From: Pleodorina starrii
Lineage: Eukaryota; Chlorophyta; Chlorophyceae; Chlamydomonadales; Volvocaceae
Direction of reading: 5' to 3'
Assembly (NCBI GenBank): GCA_030267565.1
Contig: BRXU01000004.1
Location: 7,704,001-7,768,000, forward strand
DNA: 64,000 nucleotides
Both the position numbers and the translations under genes were made by a program. Of the stretch, positions 23,943 to 36,263 are shown piece after piece (positions within the stretch are counted from its first letter, which is position 1; the number at the start of each line of letters is the position of its first letter). The notes beneath the pieces are model-generated. The model was given only the letters and a program-made list of their open reading frames with translations. It was not told where the DNA came from and did not search any database.

Positions 23943-24575
23943 CTAGACTTCAATCAACGTGGACCTCCGCACAACCCGCCCGCCGCCAACGGGCCGCCGC
24001 ACCAGCAGCCCCCCCCCCGTATCCAGCAGACTCACATTGATCTGGGCATCATCTGGCAGCCCGATGAGCTTCTTGACGCGAGCGCTGAAGTCCTCCGTGC
24101 TGTCAACGCCGGGACGCACCGGGATGACATAGTACTGCAGGGCCGGCGGGCATTGCGGGTAGGAAGAAGCAAGTGAGTGAGGTGCGCGGCGGCAATATAT
24201 ATACCGTATTGCTTGTCTGCTTGTCTGCAAAGGGCGCGCAGCATGCACGTGCAAGAACATGCAGCACGTGCCAAAGCAAGCAGCGCAGTACACCGGCGGG
24301 GGCCAGGAGCTCACCTGCTCGTTGTACAGAATGGCCATGTAGGCAGGTACGCTGGTGCTGCGGAGGTGGTCGGGCGTCAGCGTCTCGTCAAGCCGCGGAA
24401 GGTTGTTGCCGCAGAAGCGGCAGTGGGACTCCTCGCTCCGGCCCGCGCACTGCAGCTGCCAGCGGCCCAGGCAGCCGCGGTGCACATAGCGGGGGCAGCG
24501 GCAGGGCCGCACCAGGGGCTCGGACTCGGCACCCATGAGGCAGATCCAGCAGACATCGTCGGTGGAGTGAACCAT
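23943..24575 (-). CDS. RING-CH E3 ligase-like protein, unit 8, G10 allele in frame
   Basis: Exons 24315-24575 and 23943-24134 encode a 150-aa protein with an intact RING-CH domain, K109, and LLDTGGGLLVRRPV in place of LLETYGVELLVRRPV. The intron has the NAG acceptor CTGCAG before TACTATG as in the other copies. Confidence 0.8.
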   Translation of the reverse strand: MVHSTDDVCWICLMGAESEPLVRPCRCPRYVHRGCLGRWQLQCAGRSEESHCRFCGNNLPRLDETLTPDHLRSTSVPAYMAILYNEQVSSWPPPVYCAACFGTCCMFLHVHAARPLQTSRQAIRYIYCRRAPHSLASSYPQCPPALQYYVIPVRPGVDSTEDFSARVKKLIGLPDDAQINVSLLDTGGGLLVRRPVGGGRVVRRSTLIEV

Positions 24576-25195
24576 TTTGATTTGCACGAAGGAACGGTGT
24601 CCGGTTACGTACGGATTGGCCCAAGCTGTACGTACGATTCTGACGGCTTCTGAACTGTCGGCTTAGCTTACTTGGTGCTAGCTATACACGACAGTGGGCT
24701 TGTATGATGCGCTTTAGTTGTGCAATGTTATACTCGAAAGCACTTGCGATATGAAGACATCAGGTTTGTTTGGCGTGCTTAAGTGCAAAGGGATAAACGG
24801 CGGGACGCTGTGCTGGATGCGGGTTCTGTCGCCAACGGGTCAGTTGCCGTGTCGGTAGTCGGCTGCCCGCCACCCGACGTACCCCAACAGGTGAGAGCGG
24901 TTGGAATGTCAGCATTCAAACTTTCGACATTGGTGTATGTATCGGTTTGTCTAACGACCTCGAGGCATATTAGCAGTTTTATTGTAAGAGGACCATGCAT
25001 GTCCTGCCTAGGGGCCCAGCAATAAATAAAAGGGTTGCAGTTGCTGTCGCATTGCGGATACACGCACGAAGCAGGAGCCAAATATCAACACATTATCTGT
25101 CAAAAGCATCTGCATGTATCAAGCGATGCACCGTGGGACCCGTGGGACCCGTGGGACCCGTGGGACCAGAGGGACCCATGGGGCCCGTAGGAACC

Positions 25196-25453
25196 CCATC
25201 GGCCCATCGGCCCATCGGCCCATCGGCCCATCGGCCCATCGGCCCATCGGCCCATCGGCCCATCGGCCCATCGGCCCATCGGCCCATCGGCCCATCGGCC
25301 CATCGGCCCATCGGCCCATCGGCCCATCGGCCCATCGGCCCATCGGCCCATCGGCCCATCGGCCCATCGGCCCATCGGCCCATCGGCCCATCGGCCCATC
25401 GGCCCATCGGCCCATCGGCCCATCGGCCCATCGGCCCATCGGCCCATCGGCCC
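25196..25453. repeat. CGGCCCAT octamer satellite, unit 8 (about 32 copies)
   Basis: Pure octamers. The block-B counterpart in U11 has only about 7, which explains most of the length difference between the two higher-order blocks. Confidence 0.95.
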
Positions 25454-26632
25454 ACATGGGCCCATGGCTCGCCCATCATCCAGCAAGCTGGGATTCGAAG
25501 AACTTTCACCACATGTTACAATGTATCGATCGAGCGACTAATCAGCGCCTTCTGCGGTGTGTCCAAGCTGTGTCAGGTTATTATATATTCAACCAACTAG
25601 CTAGCTAGCTGATCTGTGCCGGGGGTAGAAGTCCAAGTGAGCCCCACTATCTACAAGGCCTCCAGCCATACAGTATGCGAATTGCAGAGCTGACAACAAT
25701 CAATTAAACATCCTCAAGGTATGGTGACTCATATGTAGCCCCGCCCATCCATGCATCACGGATGGATGCGTTGGACTAATCCATCTACTGCAGAGTACAA
25801 TTATATACACTAGCTAGGTACGTGCTGACGTACGTACTAGGTAGGTACGTAAACATACTTGCATCAACGCAAATCTAAATCCAAAATCCAAAATCCGAAA
25901 TCTATCCATAACCAACGTATGTATACATACAACCGCGCAGCTATCCAATCGACGTCATATTCATTCGTTCCATTATTATTAGCATGTGCAGCAGACGTGC
26001 GTGCGGCGCCCGCTGTGAATGGATGGCAACGAAGCCCGCCCATTCATTCTGAAATAACTACTTGTATCTATCTGAACGCCCGCCCTGCGTCCGTCTGCCC
26101 CTCCACCAAATTTTGCGGCTAGAAGAACATGTCCAAGGCGCGTCACTTCATCCAGTACACTCATCACGCGCGCGGCATGGACTATCTGATGTCTTGCATA
26201 TCACTCGAGCCGCACAAATAAATACCGCCAGCAGCCGGTTCGGATGATCTTTCACTACTCGCGCGCATTCGTGGCTCCATACATACGGTTCGTTTCCAGC
26301 TGCGAACGACACCGTTTCACTAGGAGGCGCTAGGCTCTGCTTCGTTGTGCGACGTCATCGAGCTATTTCAGGCTCTGCTGCTATTGCGGTTGGGACGCCA
26401 CTGGCTCGTGCCACAGGAACCCAGCGTCCTCGCCCGCGGCGCGCTTTGCAGCACTGATTGCGGCGCACGTTGCAGCTGCGTTGAAGCACTCTATGCCGCT
26501 GAGGGTGAGCTGCTCGCCTGTGGTGGGTGCCGCACACTGGAAGGACACCTGCGGATCCATGAACACAATCCGGCAGCGAGCAGCGTAAAGACGCAATAAT
26601 GAGAAGGACTGTCTATCTACGGTAGCTAGACT

Positions 26633-27259
26633 TCAATCAACGTGGACCTCCGCACAACCCGCCCGCCGCCAACTGGCCGCCGCACCAGCAGCCCCCCCCC
26701 CCGTATCCAGCAGACTCACATTGATCTGGGCATCATCTGGCAGCCCGATGAGCTTCTTGACGCGAGCGCTGAAGTCCTCCGTGCTGTCAACGCCGGGACG
26801 CACCGGGATGACATAGTACTGCAGGGCCGGCGGGCATTGCGGGTAGGAAGAAGCAAGTGAGTGAGGTGCGCGGCGGCAATATATATACCGTATTGCTTGT
26901 CTGCTTGTCTGCAAAGGGCGCGCAGCATGCACGTGCAAGAACATGCAGCACGTGCCAAAGCAAGCAGCGCAGTACACCGGCGGGGGCCAGGAGCTCACCT
27001 GCTCGTTGTACAGAATGGCCATGTAGGCAGGTACGCTGGTGCTGCGGAGGTGGTCGGGCGTCAGCGTCTCGTCAAGCCGCGGAAGGTTGTTGCCGCAGAA
27101 GCGGCAGTGGGACTCCTCGCTCCGGCCCGCGCACTGCAGCTGCCAGCGGCCCAGGCAGCCGCGGTGCACATAGCGGGGGCAGCGGCAGGGCCGCACCAGG
27201 GGCTCGGACTCGGCACCCATGAGGCAGATCCAGCAGACATCGTCGGTGGAGTGAACCAT
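26633..27259 (-). CDS. RING-CH E3 ligase-like protein, unit 9, G11 allele, C-terminus frameshifted
   Basis: Exon 1 (26999-27259) and exon 2 (26633-26818) reproduce U6, including the 11-base G tract and the alternative tail ending AEVHVD. That two widely separated copies carry the same frameshift makes a random sequencing slip less likely for this allele and supports block duplication. The zinc ligands are intact. Confidence 0.6.
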   Translation of the reverse strand: MVHSTDDVCWICLMGAESEPLVRPCRCPRYVHRGCLGRWQLQCAGRSEESHCRFCGNNLPRLDETLTPDHLRSTSVPAYMAILYNEQVSSWPPPVYCAACFGTCCMFLHVHAARPLQTSRQAIRYIYCRRAPHSLASSYPQCPPALQYYVIPVRPGVDSTEDFSARVKKLIGLPDDAQINVSLLDTGGGAAGAAASWRRAGCAEVHVD

Positions 27260-27875
27260 TTTGATTTGCACGAAGGAACGGTGTCCGGTTACGTACGGAT
27301 TGGCCCAAGCTGTACGTACGATTCTGACGGCTTCTGAACTGTCGGCTTAGCTTACTTGGTGCTAGGTATACAGTGGGCTTGTATGATGCGCTTTAGTTGT
27401 GCAATGTTATACTCGAAAGCACTTGCGATATGAAGACATCAGGTTTGTTTGGCGTGCTTAAGTGCAAAGGGATAAACGGCGGGACGCTGTGCTGGATGCG
27501 GGTTCTGTCGCCAACGGGTCAGTTGCCGTGTCGGTAGTCGGCTGCCCGCCACCCGACGTACCCCAACAGGTGAGAGCGGTTGGAATGTCAGCATTCAAAC
27601 TTTCGACATTGGTGTATGTATCGGTTTGTCTAACGACCTCGAGGCATATTAGCAGTTTTATTGTAAGAGGACCATGCATGTCCTGCCTAGGGGCCCAGCA
27701 ATAAATAAAAGGGTTGCAGTTGCTGTCGCATTGCGGATACACGCACGAAGCAGGAGCCAAATATCAACACATTATCTGTCAAAAGCATCTGCATGTATCA
27801 AGCGATGCACCGTGGGACCCGTGGGACCCGTGGGACCCGTGGGACCAGAGGGACCCATGGGGCCCGTAGGACCCC

Positions 27876-29492
27876 CATCGGCCCATCGGCCCATCGGCCC
27901 ATCGGCCCATCGGCCCATCGGCCCATCGGCTCATCGGCCCATCGGCCCATCGGCCCATCGGCCCATCGGCCCATCGGCCCATCGGCCCATCGGCCCATCG
28001 GCCCATCGGCCCATCGGCCCATCGGCCCATCGGCCCATCGGCCCATCGGCCCATCGGCCCATCGGCCCATCGGCCCATCGGCCCATCGGCCCATCGGCCC
28101 ATCGGCCCATCGGCCCATCGGCCCATCGGCCCATCGGCCCATCGGCCCATCGGCCCATCGGCCCATCGGCCCATCGGCCCATCGGCCCATCGGCCCATCG
28201 GCCCATCGGCCCATCGGCCCATCGGCCCATCGGCCCATCGGCCCATCGGCCCATCGGCCCATCGGCCCATCGGCCCATCGGCCCATCGGCCCATCGGCCC
28301 ATCGGCCCATCGGCCCATCGGCCCATCGGCCCATCGGCCCATCGGCCCATCGGCCCATCGGCCCATCGGCCCATCGGCCCATCGGCCCATCGGCCCATCG
28401 GCCCATCGGCCCATCGGCCCATCGGCCCATCGGCCCATCGGCCCATCGGCCCATCGGCCCATCGGCCCATCGGCCCATCGGCCCATCGGCCCATCGGCCC
28501 ATCGGCCCATCGGCCCATCGGCCCATCGGCCCATCGGCCCATCGGCCCATCGGCCCATCGGCCCATCGGCCCATCGGCCCATCGGCCCACCGGCCCACCG
28601 GCCCACCGGCCCACCGGCCCACCGGCCCATCGGCCCACCGGCCCACCGGCCCACCGGCCCATCGGCCCATCGGCCCATCGGCCCATCGGCCCATCGGCCC
28701 ATCGGCCCATCGGCCCATCGGCCCATCGGCCCATCGGCCCATCGGCCCATCGGCCCATCGGCCCATCGGCCCATCGGCCCATCGGCCCATCGGCCCATCG
28801 GCCCATCGGCCCATCGGCCCATCGGCCCATCGGCCCATCGGCCCATCGGCCCATCGGCCCATCGGCCCATCGGCCCATCGGCCCATCGGCCCATCGGCCC
28901 ATCGGCCCATCGGCCCATCGGCCCATCGGCCCATCGGCCCATCGGCCCATCGGCCCATCGGCCCATCGGCCCATCGGCCCATCGGCCCATCGGCCCATCG
29001 GCCCATCGGCCCATCGGCCCATCGGCCCATCGGCCCATCGGCCCATCGGCCCATCGGCCCATCGGCCCATCGGCCCATCGGCCCATCGGCCCATCGGCCC
29101 ATCGGCCCATCGGCCCATCGGCCCATCGGCCCATCGGCCCATCGGCCCATCGGCCCATCGGCCCATCGGCCCATCGGCCCATCGGCCCATCGGCCCATCG
29201 GCCCATCGGCCCATCGGCCCATCGGCCCATCGGCCCATCGGCCCATCGGCCCATCGGCCCATCGGCCCATCGGCCCACCGGCCCATCGGCCCATCGGCCC
29301 ATCGGCCCATCGGCCCATCGGCCCATCGGCCCATCGGCCCATCGGCCCATCGGCCCATCGGCCCATCGGCCCATCGGCCCATCGGCCCATCGGCCCATCG
29401 GCCCATCGGCCCATCGGCCCATCGGCCCATCGGCCCATCGGCCCATCGGCCCATCGGCCCATCGGCCCATCGGCCCATCGGCCCATCGGCCC
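27876..29492. repeat. CGGCCCAT octamer satellite, unit 9 (about 200 copies)
   Basis: Nearly pure. It shares with U6 the early CGGCTCAT copy and the 5+1+3 CGGCCCAC block (here about 28586-28658), showing common origin. It lacks the U6 CGGCCCAC interruptions near the left end and keeps one isolated CGGCCCAC near 29276. Confidence 0.95.
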
Positions 29493-30668
29493 ACATGGGC
29501 CCATGGCTCGCCCATCATCCAGCAAGCTGGGATTCGAAGAACTATCACCACATGTTACAATGTATCGATCGAGCGACTAATCAGCGCCTTCTGCGGTGTG
29601 TCCAAGCTGTGCCAGGTTATTATATATTCAACCAACTAGCTAGCTAGCTGATCTGTGCCGGGGGTAGAAGTCCAAGTGAGCCCCACTATCTACAAGGCCT
29701 CCAGCCATACAGTATGCGAATTGCAAAGCTGACAACAATCAATTAAACATCCTCAAGGTATGGTGACTCATATGTAGCCCCGCCCATCCATGCATCACGG
29801 ATGGATGCGTTGGACTAATCCATCTACTGCAGAGTACAATTATATACACTAGCTAGGTACGTGCTGACGTACGTACTAGGTAGGTACGTAAACATACTTG
29901 CATCAACGCAAATCTAAATCCAAAATCCAAAATCCGAAATCTATCCATAACCAACGTATGTATACATACAACCGCGCAGCTATCCAATCGACGTCATATT
30001 CATTCGTTCCATTATTATTAGCTAGCATGTGCAGCAGACGTGCGTGCGGCGCTCGCTGTGAATGGATGGCAACGAAGCCCGCCCATTCATTCTGAAATAA
30101 CTACTTCTATCTATCTGAACGCCCGCCCTGCGTCCGTCTGCCCCTCCACCAAATTTTGCGGCTAGAATAATATGTCCAAGGCGCGTCACTTCATCCAGTA
30201 CACTCATCACGCGCGCGGCATGGACTATCTGATGTCTTGCATATCACTCGAGCCGCACAAATAAATACCGCCAGCAGCCGGTTCGGATGATCTTTCACTA
30301 CTCGCGCGCATTCGTGGCTCCATACATACGGTTCGTTTCCAGCTGCGAACGACACCGTTTCACTAGGAGGCGCTAGGCTCTGCTTCGTTGTGCGACCTCA
30401 TCGAGCTATTTCCGGCTCTGCTGCTATTGCTGTTGGGACGCCACTGGCTCGTGCCACAGGAACCCAGCGTCCTCGCCCGCGGCGCGCTTTGCAGCACTGA
30501 TTGCGGCGCACGTTGCAGCTGCGTTGAAGCACTCTATGCCGCTGAGGGTGAGCTGCTCGCCTGTGGTGGGTGCCGCACACTGGAAGGACACCTGCGGATC
30601 CATGAACACAATCCGGCAGCGAGCAGCGTAAAGACGCAATAATGAGAAGGACTGTCTATCTACGGTAG

Positions 30669-31301
30669 CTAGACTTCAATCAACGTGGACCTCCGCACAA
30701 CCCGCCCGCCGCCAACTGGCCGCCGCACCAGCAGCCCCCCCCCCGTATCCAGCAGACTCACATTGATCTGGGCATCATCTGGCAGCCCGATGAGCTTCTT
30801 GACGCGAGCGCTGAAGTCCTCCGTGCTGTCAACGCCGGGACGCACCGGGATGACATAGTACTGCAGGGCCGGCGGGCATTGCGGGTAGGAAGAAGCAAGT
30901 GAGTGAGGTGCGCGGCGGCAATATATATACCGTATTGCTTGTCTGCTTGTCTGCAAAGGGCGCGCAGCATGCACGTGCAAGAACATGCAGCACGTGCCAA
31001 AGCAAGCAGCGCAGTACACCGGCGGGGGCCAGGAGCTCACCTGCTCGTTGTACAGAATGGCCATGTAGGCAGGTACGCTGGTGCTGCGGAGGTGGTCGGG
31101 CGTCAGCGTCTCGTCAAGCCGCGGAAGGTTGTTGCCGCAGAAGCGGCAGTGGGACTCCTCGCTCCGGCCCGCGCACTGCAGCTGCCAGCGGCCCAGGCAG
31201 CCGCGGTGCACATAGCGGGGGCAGCGGCAGGGCCGCACCAGGGGCTCGGACTCGGCACCCATGAGGCAGATCCAGCAGACATCGTCGGTGGAGTGAACCA
31301 T
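30669..31301 (-). CDS. RING-CH E3 ligase-like protein, unit 10, G10 allele in frame
   Basis: Exons 31041-31301 and 30669-30860 encode a 150-aa protein with intact zinc ligands and LLDTGGGLLVRRPV. It is the block-B partner of U7 but has ten rather than nine G, so this copy reads to STLIEV. Confidence 0.8.
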   Translation of the reverse strand: MVHSTDDVCWICLMGAESEPLVRPCRCPRYVHRGCLGRWQLQCAGRSEESHCRFCGNNLPRLDETLTPDHLRSTSVPAYMAILYNEQVSSWPPPVYCAACFGTCCMFLHVHAARPLQTSRQAIRYIYCRRAPHSLASSYPQCPPALQYYVIPVRPGVDSTEDFSARVKKLIGLPDDAQINVSLLDTGGGLLVRRPVGGGRVVRRSTLIEV

Positions 31302-31921
31302 TTTGATTTGCACGAAGGAACGGTGTCCGGTTACGTACGGATTGGCCCAAGCTGTACGTACGATTCTGACGGCTTCTGAACTGTCGGCTTAGCTTACTTG
31401 GTGCTAGCTATACACGACAGTGGGCTTGTATGATGCGCTTTAGTTGTGCAATGTTATACTCGAAAGCACTTGCGATATGAAGACATCAGGTTTGTTTGGC
31501 GTGCTTAAGTGCAAAGGGATAAACGGCGGGACGCTGTGCTGGATGCGGGTTCTGTCGCCAACGGGTCAGTTGCCGTGTCGGTAGTCGGCTGCCCGCCACC
31601 CGACGTACCCCAACAGGTGAGAGCGGTTGGAATGTCAGCATTCAAACTTTCGACATTGGTGTATGTATCGGTTTGTCTAACGACCTCGAGGCATATTAGC
31701 AGTTTTATTGTAAGAGGACCATGCATGTCCTGCCTAGGGGCCCAGCAATAAATAAAAGGGTTGCAGTTGCTGTCGCATTGCGGATACACGCACGAAGCAG
31801 GAGCCAAATATCAACACATTATCTGTCAAAAGCATCTGCATGTATCAAGCGATGCACCGTGGGACCCGTGGGACCCGTGGGACCCGTGGGACCAGAGGGA
31901 CCCATGGGGCCCGTAGGAACC

Positions 31922-31971
31922 CCATCGGCCCATCGGCCCATCGGCCCATCGGCCCATCGGCCCATCGGCCC
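31922..31971. repeat. CGGCCCAT octamer satellite, unit 10 (6 copies)
   Basis: Six pure octamers between GTAGGAACCC and CACATGGGCCCATGG. Confidence 0.95.
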
Positions 31972-33144
31972 ACATGGGCCCATGGCTCGCCCATCATCCA
32001 GCAAGCTGGGATTCGAAGAACTATCACCACATGTTACAATGTATCGATCGAGCGACTAATCAGCGCCTTCTGCGGTGTGTCCAAGCTGTGCCAGGTTATT
32101 ATATATTCAACCAACTAGCTAGCTAGCTGATCTGTGCCGGGGGTAGAAGTCCAAGTGAGCCCCACTATCTACAAGGCCTCCAGCCATACAGTATGCGAAT
32201 TGCAAAGCTGACAACAATCAATTAAACATCCTCAAGGTATGGTGACTCATATGTAGCCCCGCCCATCCATGCATCACGGATGGATGCGTTGGACTAATCC
32301 ACTGCAGAGTACAATTATATACACTAGCTAGGCACGTGCTGACGTACGTACTAGGTAGGTACGTAAACATACTTGCATCAACGCAAATCTAAATCCAAAA
32401 TCCAAAATCCAAAATCTATCCATCACCAACGTACGTATACATACAACCGCGCAGCTATCCAATCGACGTCATATTCATTCGTTCCATTATTATTAGCTAG
32501 CATGTGCAGCAGACGTGCGTGCGGCGCTCGCTGTGAATGGATGGCAACGAAGCCCGCCCATTCATTCTGAAATAACTACTTCTATCTATCTGAACGCCCG
32601 CCCTGCGTCCGTCTGCCCCTCCACCAAATTTTGCGGCTAGAAGAACATGTCCAAGGCGCGTCACTTCATCCAGTACACTCATCACGCGCGCGGCATGGAC
32701 TATCTGATGTCTTGCATATCACTCGAGCCGCACAAATAAATACCGCCAGCAGCCGGTTCGGATGATCTTTCACTCGATCGCGCGCATTCGTGGCTCCATA
32801 CATACGGTTCGTTTCCAGCTGCGAACGACACCGTTTCACTAGGAGGCGCTAGGCTCTGCTTCGTTGTGCGATATGATCTAGCTATTTCAGGCTCTGCTGC
32901 TATTGCGGTTGGGACGCCACTGGCTCGTGCCACAGGAACCCAGCGTCCTCGCCCGCGGCGCGCTTTGCAGCACTGATTGCGGCGCACGTTGCAGCTGCGT
33001 TGAAGCACTCTATGCCGCTGAGGGTGAGCTGCTCGCCTGTGGTGGGTGCCGCACACTGGAAGGACACCTGCGGATCCATGAACACAATCCGGCAGCGAGC
33101 AGCGTAAAGACGCAATAATGAGAAGGACTGTCTATCTACGGTAG

Positions 33145-33777
33145 CTAGACTTCAATCAACGTGGACCTCCGCACAACCCGCCCGCCGCCAACGGGCCGCC
33201 GCACCAGCAGCCCCCCCCCCGTATCCAGCAGACTCACATTGATCTGGGCATCATCTGGCAGCCCGATGAGCTTCTTGACGCGAGCGCTGAAGTCCTCCGT
33301 GCTGTCAACGCCGGGACGCACCGGGATGACATAGTACTGCAGGGCCGGCGGGCATTGCGGGTAGGAAGAAGCAAGTGAGTGAGGTGCGCGGCGGCAATAT
33401 ATATACCGTATTGCTTGTCTGCTTGTCTGCAAAGGGCGCGCAGCATGCACGTGCAAGAACATGCAGCACGTGCCAAAGCAAGCAGCGCAGTACACCGGCG
33501 GGGGCCAGGAGCTCACCTGCTCGTTGTACAGAATGGCCATGTAGGCAGGTACGCTGGTGCTGCGGAGGTGGTCGGGCGTCAGCGTCTCGTCAAGCCGCGG
33601 AAGGTTGTTGCCGCAGAAGCGGCAGTGGGACTCCTCGCTCCGGCCCGCGCACTGCAGCTGCCAGCGGCCCAGGCAGCCGCGGTGCACATAGCGGGGGCAG
33701 CGGCAGGGCCGCACCAGGGGCTCGGACTCGGCACCCATGAGGCAGATCCAGCAGACATCGTCGGTGGAGTGAACCAT
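33145..33777 (-). CDS. RING-CH E3 ligase-like protein, unit 11, G10 allele in frame
   Basis: Exons 33517-33777 and 33145-33336. The protein is the same as in U8, its block-A partner, and the G tract has the in-frame length of ten. Confidence 0.8.
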   Translation of the reverse strand: MVHSTDDVCWICLMGAESEPLVRPCRCPRYVHRGCLGRWQLQCAGRSEESHCRFCGNNLPRLDETLTPDHLRSTSVPAYMAILYNEQVSSWPPPVYCAACFGTCCMFLHVHAARPLQTSRQAIRYIYCRRAPHSLASSYPQCPPALQYYVIPVRPGVDSTEDFSARVKKLIGLPDDAQINVSLLDTGGGLLVRRPVGGGRVVRRSTLIEV

Positions 33778-34399
33778 TTTGATTTGCACGAAGGAACGGT
33801 GTCCGGTTACGTACGGATTGGCCCAAGCTGTACGTACGATTCTGACGGCTTCTGAACTGTCGGCTTAGCTTACTTGGTGCTAGCTATACACGACAGTGGG
33901 CTTGTATGATGCGCTTTAGTTGTGCAATGTTATACTCGAAAGCACTTGCAATATGAAGACATCAGGTTTGTTTGGCGTGCTTAAGTGCAAAGGGATAAAC
34001 GGCGGGACGCTGTGCTGGATGCGGGTTCTGTCGCCAACGGGTCAGTTGCCGTGTCGGTAGTCGGCTGCCCGCCACCCGACGTACCCCAACAGGTGAGAGC
34101 GGTTGGAATGTCAGCATTCAAACTTTCGACATTGGTGTATGTATCGGTTTGTCTAACGACCTCGAGGCATATTAGCAGTTTTATTGTAAGAGGACCATGC
34201 ATGTCCTGCCTAGGGGCCCAGCAATAAATAAAAGGGTTGCAGTTGCTGTCGCATTGCGGATACACGCACGAAGCAGGAGCCAAATATCAACACATTATCT
34301 GTCAAAAGCATCTGCATGTATCAAGCGATGCACCGTGGGACCCGTGGGACCCGTGGGACCCGTGGGACCAGAGGGACCCATGGGGCCCGTAGGAACCCC

Positions 34400-34456
34400 A
34401 TCGGCCCATCGGCCCATCGGCCCATCGGCCCATCGGCCCATCGGCCCATCGGCCCA
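34400..34456. repeat. CGGCCCAT octamer satellite, unit 11 (about 7 copies)
   Basis: Short pure block, contracted relative to the U8 partner. Confidence 0.95.
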
Positions 34457-35631
34457 CATGGGCCCATGGCTCGCCCATCATCCAGCAAGCTGGGATTCGA
34501 AGAACTATCACCACATGTTACAATGTATCGATCGAGCGACTAATCAGCGCCTTCTGCGGTGTGTCCAAGCTGTGCCAGGTTATTATATATTCAACCAACT
34601 AGCTAGCTAGCTGATCTGTGCCGGGGGTAGAAGTCCAAGTGAGCCCCACTATCTACAAGGCCTCCAGCCATACAGTATGCGAATTGCAAAGCTGACAACA
34701 ATCAATTAAACATCCTCAAGGTATGGTGACTCATATGTAGCCCCGCCCATCCATGCATCACGGATGGATGCGTTGGACTAATCCATCTACTGCAGAGTAC
34801 AATTATATACACTAGCTAGGTACGTGCTGACGTACGTACTAGGTAGGTACGTAAACATACTTGCATCAACGCAAATCTAAATCCAAAATCCAAAATCCGA
34901 AATCTATCCATAACCAACGTATGTATACATACAACCGCGCAGCTATCCAATCGACGTCATATTCATTCGTTCCATTATTATTAGCTAGCATGTGCAGCAG
35001 ACGTGCGTGCGGCGCTCGCTGTGAATGGATGGCAACGAAGCCCGCCCATTCATTCTGAAATAACTACTTCTATCTATCTGAACGCCCGCCCTGCGTCCGT
35101 CTGCCCCTCCACCAAATTTTGCGGCTAGAATAATATGTCCAAGGCGCGTCACTTCATCCAGTACACTCATCACGCGCGCGGCATGGACTATCTGATGTCT
35201 TGCATATCACTCGAGCCGCACAAATAAATACCGCCAGCAGCCGGTTCGGATGATCTTTCACTACTCGCGCGCATTCGTGGCTCCATACATACGGTTCGTT
35301 TCCAGCTGCGAACGACACCGTTTCACTAGGAGGCGCTAGGCTCTGCTTCGTTGTGCGACCTCATCGAGCTATTTCCGGCTCTGCTGCTATTGCTGTTGGG
35401 ACGCCACTGGCTCGTGCCACAGGAACCCAGCGTCCTCGCCCGCGGCGCGCTTTGCAGCACTGATTGCGGCGCACGTTGCAGCTGCGTTGAAGCACTCTAT
35501 GCCGCTGAGGGTGAGCTGCTCGCCTGTGGTGGGTGCCGCACACTGGAAGGACACCTGCGGATCCATGAACACAATCCGGCAGCGAGCAGCGTAAAGACGC
35601 AATAATGAGAAGGACTGTCTATCTACGGTAG

Positions 35632-36263
35632 CTAGACTTCAATCAACGTGGACCTCCGCACAACCCGCCCGCCGCCAACTGGCCGCCGCACCAGCAGCCC
35701 CCCCCCCGTATCCAGCAGACTCACATTGATCTGGGCATCATCTGGCAGCCCGATGAGCTTCTTGACGCGAGCGCTGAAGTCCTCCGTGCTGTCAACGCCG
35801 GGACGCACCGGGATGACATAGTACTGCAGCAGGGCCGGCGGGCATTGCGGGTAGGAAGAAGCAAGTGAGTGAGGTGCGCGGCGGCAATATATATACCGTA
35901 TTGCTTGTCTGCAAAGTAAGGGCGCGCAGCATGCACGTGCAAGAACATGCAGCACGTGCCAAAGCAAGCAGCGCAGTACACCGGCGGGGGCCAGGAGCTC
36001 ACCTGCTCGTTGTACAGAATGGCTATGTAGGCAGTTACGCTGGTGCTGTGGAGGTGGTCGGGCGTCAGCGTCTCGTCAAGCCGCGGAAGGTTGTTGCCGC
36101 AGAAGCGGCAGTGGGACTCCTCGCTCCGGCCCGCGCACTGCAGCTGCCAGCGGCCCAGGCAGCCGCGGTGCACATAGCGGGGGCAGCGGCAGGGCAGCAC
36201 CAGGGGCCCGGACTCGGCACCCATGAGGCAGATCCAGCAGACATCGTCGGTGGAGTGAACCAT
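35632..36263 (-). CDS. RING-CH E3 ligase-like protein, unit 12, diverged, G10 allele in frame
   Basis: Exons 36003-36263 and 35632-35823. This copy and U13 share amino-acid changes not seen elsewhere: E19 to G and R23 to L just before the PCRC ligands, then R72 to H, P77 to T and M80 to I near the end of exon 1. All eight zinc ligands and W39 remain. The acceptor region reads CTGCTGCAG, a 3-bp duplication also shared with U13. Exon 2 carries the G10 allele of U4-U11, so this unit joins a U13-like exon 1 to a U8-like exon 2, as expected from conversion or unequal exchange. Confidence 0.8.

Larger units (their letters stand above)
16314..25610. repeat. Higher-order repeat block A (units 6-7-8)
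   Basis: Three units together (about 9297 bp) match the next three units in order. Private markers pair U6 with U9 (CTTGTATCTATC, G11 tract), U7 with U10 (GAATAATATGTCC) and U8 with U11 (ACGTACGTATACATAC, CGATCGCGCG). Most of the roughly 300-bp length difference between the blocks comes from satellite length. Confidence 0.85.
25611..34612. repeat. Higher-order repeat block B (units 9-10-11)
   Basis: About 9002 bp collinear with block A. Single-base differences are few (for example CTTGCAATATG in U11 against CTTGCGATATG in U8). U12 then starts like U7 and U10 rather than U6, so the three-unit period does not continue. Confidence 0.85.
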
